Positions 61,931 through 64,000 of a stretch of 64,000 bases of DNA are shown here, piece by piece (the stretch's first letter is position 1; each line of letters opens with the position of its first letter). Position numbers and translations under genes: made by a program. A model generated the notes under the pieces. The model ran no database searches. It saw only the letters and a program-made list of their open reading frames with translations, and was not told where the DNA came from. Location: the NCBI GenBank assembly GCA_019136515.1, contig JAGVUB010000106.1, forward strand, positions 1-64,000. Direction: 5' to 3'. This DNA comes from Verrucomicrobiota bacterium. GTDB lineage: Bacteria > Verrucomicrobiota > Verrucomicrobiia > Opitutales > Opitutaceae.

Positions 61931-63235
61931 CTACGGGGTGGAAGTTGATCGGCGGAAGAAACGGCGCCACGAAAGGGCGAAGCCGGTCCAGACGAGGACG
62001 AGGCCGGCGGCGGAGGCGAGGGCGGCGGCGAGCTGGCTGGGCCAGGCGAGGGCTTCGCCGGTGTGAAGGAAGCGAGCCCAGCTGCGCAGGCGGCGGCCGG
62101 CGGGTTGGTCGGCAAACGTATCCGTGCGCAGGACGGCGCCGGTGAACGGGTCGAGGTGGAGCGTAGTCGTGGCGAACCGCGGCGACTGATCGGCGGTGCG
62201 GACGGCGACGGCCACCGCCTGCGGGCCGCGGGGGCGCGGCGGTTCGGCGGTGGACGGAGCGGCGTCGCGGGTCGGCGTGGAGGTGGAGGCCGACGCGGCG
62301 GCGGTGGTGGGCGTTGCGGCTGTGTCCGGAGCTTGGCGACGCTGGTTGTTGGCGCCGGGGTCGCGGCGGGGACCGGCGTCGCGGCCGCCGCCGAAGCGCA
62401 GCGTGATCTCGGTCCAGCCGGGCGAGGCGGACTGGGCGGCAGCGAGCAGCGCGTCTGGCCCGAGCGGGCGGGCGCTCGGGAGCGGTTGTGGGACGGCGGG
62501 GCCGGGCGGCTGGGCGCCGGGGCCGACGTTCTGCGCGGGCGGAACGGCGCCGGTGAGCGTGTAGAGGAGGTTGTTGGCCCAGCGGTAGGAGATCGGCAGC
62601 GCGGTGAGCGTGAGCACGATGAGCACGGGCGCGGACCAGAGGCCGAGGGCGTTGTGCCAGTTCCAGTCGCGGGCTTTTCCGGCGAGGCGGAGGTTGAGCG
62701 TGGCGACGGCTTTCAGTCCGCGCCAGGACCACGAACGCGGCCACCAGAGGTAGAGGCCGGTGATCGCGAGCACGAGGAACGCGACGCTGGCCGCGCCGGT
62801 GATCGCCTTGCCGACGGGGCGCGTCGTCTCGGCGTGGAAACCGAGCGTGCGGTGGAGATCCGTCATGAGGTGCATGAACGCGCGCGTGCGGGCGGCGCCG
62901 GGCAGACGGAGTTCGCCGGTGTACGGATCGGCGAGGAGCGTGGACTCGCGGCCGAAGGCGAAGGTGACCGCGGCGGCGGGATCGGGGCGAACGGTGATCG
63001 CGGTGAGGCGGGCGTCGGGCTGCGCGGCGCGGGCGCGGGAGGCGAGTTCGTCGAGCGGGATTGGGGCGACGTCGGCGGGGATCGCCACGGTGGCGGCCTC
63101 GCGGCCGACGAAGGCGACGATCTGTTTCTCGAAGGCGAGGACGACGCCGGTGAAACAGAGCAGGGCGATCACGAGGCCGGCGATCAGGCCGGCGACGAGG
63201 TGGAGCCAGAAGAGGGCGGAGCGGAGGGCGCGCAT
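61931..63235 (-). CDS. PepSY-associated membrane protein, iron-uptake type
   Basis: This 434-aa inner-membrane protein has the PepSY_TM layout. An N-terminal helix (FWLHLVAGLIAGLVIALLCFTGVVLAFEKQI) precedes a PepSY-like periplasmic part, LADPYTGELRLPGAARTRAFMHLMTDLHRTLGFHAE. Further helices are SVAFLVLAITGLYLWWPRSW and APVLIVLTLTALPISY, and a last one is AAALASAAGLVLVWTGFALSWRRF. Relatives sit beside siderophore receptors and may act as ferric-siderophore reductases. A ~70-residue Pro/Ala/Thr-rich spacer at ~255-330 is unusual for the family. It lies 106 bases after the TonB-dependent receptor on the same strand. Confidence 0.83.
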   Translation of the reverse strand: MRALRSALFWLHLVAGLIAGLVIALLCFTGVVLAFEKQIVAFVGREAATVAIPADVAPIPLDELASRARAAQPDARLTAITVRPDPAAAVTFAFGRESTLLADPYTGELRLPGAARTRAFMHLMTDLHRTLGFHAETTRPVGKAITGAASVAFLVLAITGLYLWWPRSWSWRGLKAVATLNLRLAGKARDWNWHNALGLWSAPVLIVLTLTALPISYRWANNLLYTLTGAVPPAQNVGPGAQPPGPAVPQPLPSARPLGPDALLAAAQSASPGWTEITLRFGGGRDAGPRRDPGANNQRRQAPDTAATPTTAAASASTSTPTRDAAPSTAEPPRPRGPQAVAVAVRTADQSPRFATTTLHLDPFTGAVLRTDTFADQPAGRRLRSWARFLHTGEALAWPSQLAAALASAAGLVLVWTGFALSWRRFFRRSTSTP

Positions 63236-63307
63236 GCGAGAGGTGGGGGCGCGGGGCGAGGGAGTGGGCGGAGGGCGGGAATAGGTCGAATGGGTCGGAT
63301 GGAAGGA

Positions 63308-63330
63308 AGGGCGCCCTGAAGGGACGCCCT
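63308..63330. repeat. Imperfect palindrome in the iron-uptake intergenic gap
   Basis: A 23-base near-palindrome begins AGGGCGCCCT and ends GGGACGCCCT, between the receptor stop and the PepSY gene start. It could be a dispersed repeat or a transcript-processing hairpin. Confidence 0.5.
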
Positions 63331-63341
63331 ACGACGGAGAA

Positions 63342-64000
63342 TCACCAGGTGCGGGTGAGGCGGAGGGCGTAGCTGCGGGGGTTGGCGGGGCTGAGCGCGA
63401 GGCCGGTGTTGCCGGCGAGCAGGTAGTATTCGTCGGTGAGGTTCTCGATGTTCAGCGCGATCACCCAGTCGCGCCACGGGTAGCTCACGCCGAAGTCGAT
63501 GCGGTGGTAGGCGCGGAGGCGTAGCGGGTCGGGTGCGGCGGCGGTGGGGGCGCTGGAGCCGCCCCAGCGCTCGTCCTGCCAGATGAAGCCGCCGCGGAAG
63601 GTGAGGTTGGCGAGCGGACCGGTGCGGAGCGTGTAGCGTGAATACACGCTGAGCGCGTGGCGCGGCGTCATCTCGGCGGCGGGGCCGCGGGAGCCGTCGA
63701 GGTTGCGGTTGTAGGCGTCGAGGTATGCGTAGGTGAAGGTGGTCGCCCAGGACTCGACGGGGGTGACGGTGAACTCGAGTTCGACGCCGTCGGCGCGGCG
63801 GCCGGTGTCGAGCTGGCGGTAGAAGCGGTTGCCGGCGGGGTTGAGTTCGTCGGCGGCGGATTGGACGAGCACGCCGTTGAGCTCGGTGCGGAAGACGCTG
63901 GCGCTGGCGGCGAGCAGGTTGCCCCAGAACTCGGCCTTCACGCCCGCCTCGTAGTTCTCGCCCTCGGTGGGAGCGAAGGAGCCGCGGGCGCCGCCGGCGT
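63342..64000 (-). CDS. TonB-dependent siderophore receptor, C-terminal part (cut by window end)
   Basis: Only the last ~220 residues are present; the gene continues past 64000. The sequence AGVKAEFWGNLLAASASVFR, TPRHALSVYSRYTL, FRGGFIWQDERWGG, YHRIDFGVSYPWRDWVIALNIENLTDEYYLLAGNTGLALSPANPRSYALRLTRTW is the usual end of FhuA/FpvA-type siderophore receptors. It ends in aromatic Trp rather than Phe. It would import a ferric siderophore and is the first gene of the minus-strand iron cluster. Confidence 0.9.
   Translation of the reverse strand, partial: AGGARGSFAPTEGENYEAGVKAEFWGNLLAASASVFRTELNGVLVQSAADELNPAGNRFYRQLDTGRRADGVELEFTVTPVESWATTFTYAYLDAYNRNLDGSRGPAAEMTPRHALSVYSRYTLRTGPLANLTFRGGFIWQDERWGGSSAPTAAAPDPLRLRAYHRIDFGVSYPWRDWVIALNIENLTDEYYLLAGNTGLALSPANPRSYALRLTRTW

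Overview
The window is high-GC bacterial chromosome that most resembles the Opitutaceae (Verrucomicrobiota). This rests on two very large TonB-dependent receptors with an N-terminal VVVL[TS]PFEV segment, a XylR-like AraC regulator of the Opitutus type, many starts without a clear Shine-Dalgarno site, and the mix of housekeeping genes. The genus is not settled by the sequence.

From 0 to 6.7 kb: two different RNases H in tandem (HIII then HII), an overlapping PAS histidine kinase, a hybrid kinase with a degenerate N-terminal receiver, a YraN-family protein and an SAM methyltransferase. From 6.8 to 11.2 kb: scattered single genes, including CheX, protein-L-isoaspartate methyltransferase, an outer-membrane-like protein, tRNA-Leu(CAG) and CheW. 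From 11.2 to 16.5 kb: a NarL-type two-component pair, an orphan FtsX/MacB-type permease and a TPR protein. From 16.5 to 20.6 kb: two tandem Kup potassium transporters on the minus strand. From 20.6 to 33.2 kb: mostly housekeeping genes (MenB, RpiB, a HAD phosphatase between two paralogous lipoproteins, GDP-fucose synthase, a thymidylate synthase homologue, an MFS exporter, a PhnP-like hydrolase, CysK, an Hsp15-like protein, ribosomal protein S1).

From 33.3 to 61.6 kb lies what looks like a glucuronoarabinoxylan-utilisation locus. It holds a XylR-like AraC regulator, tRNA-Thr(CGT) on the opposite strand, a beta-propeller sensor kinase overlapping a NarL response regulator, an IS5-family insertion with an apparent -1 programmed frameshift, two TonB-dependent receptors with a small gene between them, and a tight six-gene run: GH2, GH43, GH115, GH43, GH43, GH115. 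No SusD-like lipoprotein is present, unlike Bacteroidetes polysaccharide loci. The inferred sequence of events is that the sensors detect xylan fragments, the receptors import them, and the exported enzymes remove glucuronic acid, arabinose and xylose.

The last 2.4 kb is a minus-strand iron-uptake cluster: a TonB-dependent receptor cut by the window end, a PepSY membrane protein and a small Cys-rich membrane protein. No CRISPR array, prophage or integrase was found. The most distinctive items are the SusD-less xylan locus with duplicated GH115 and its split propeller sensor system, and the frameshifting IS with exact ends inside it.
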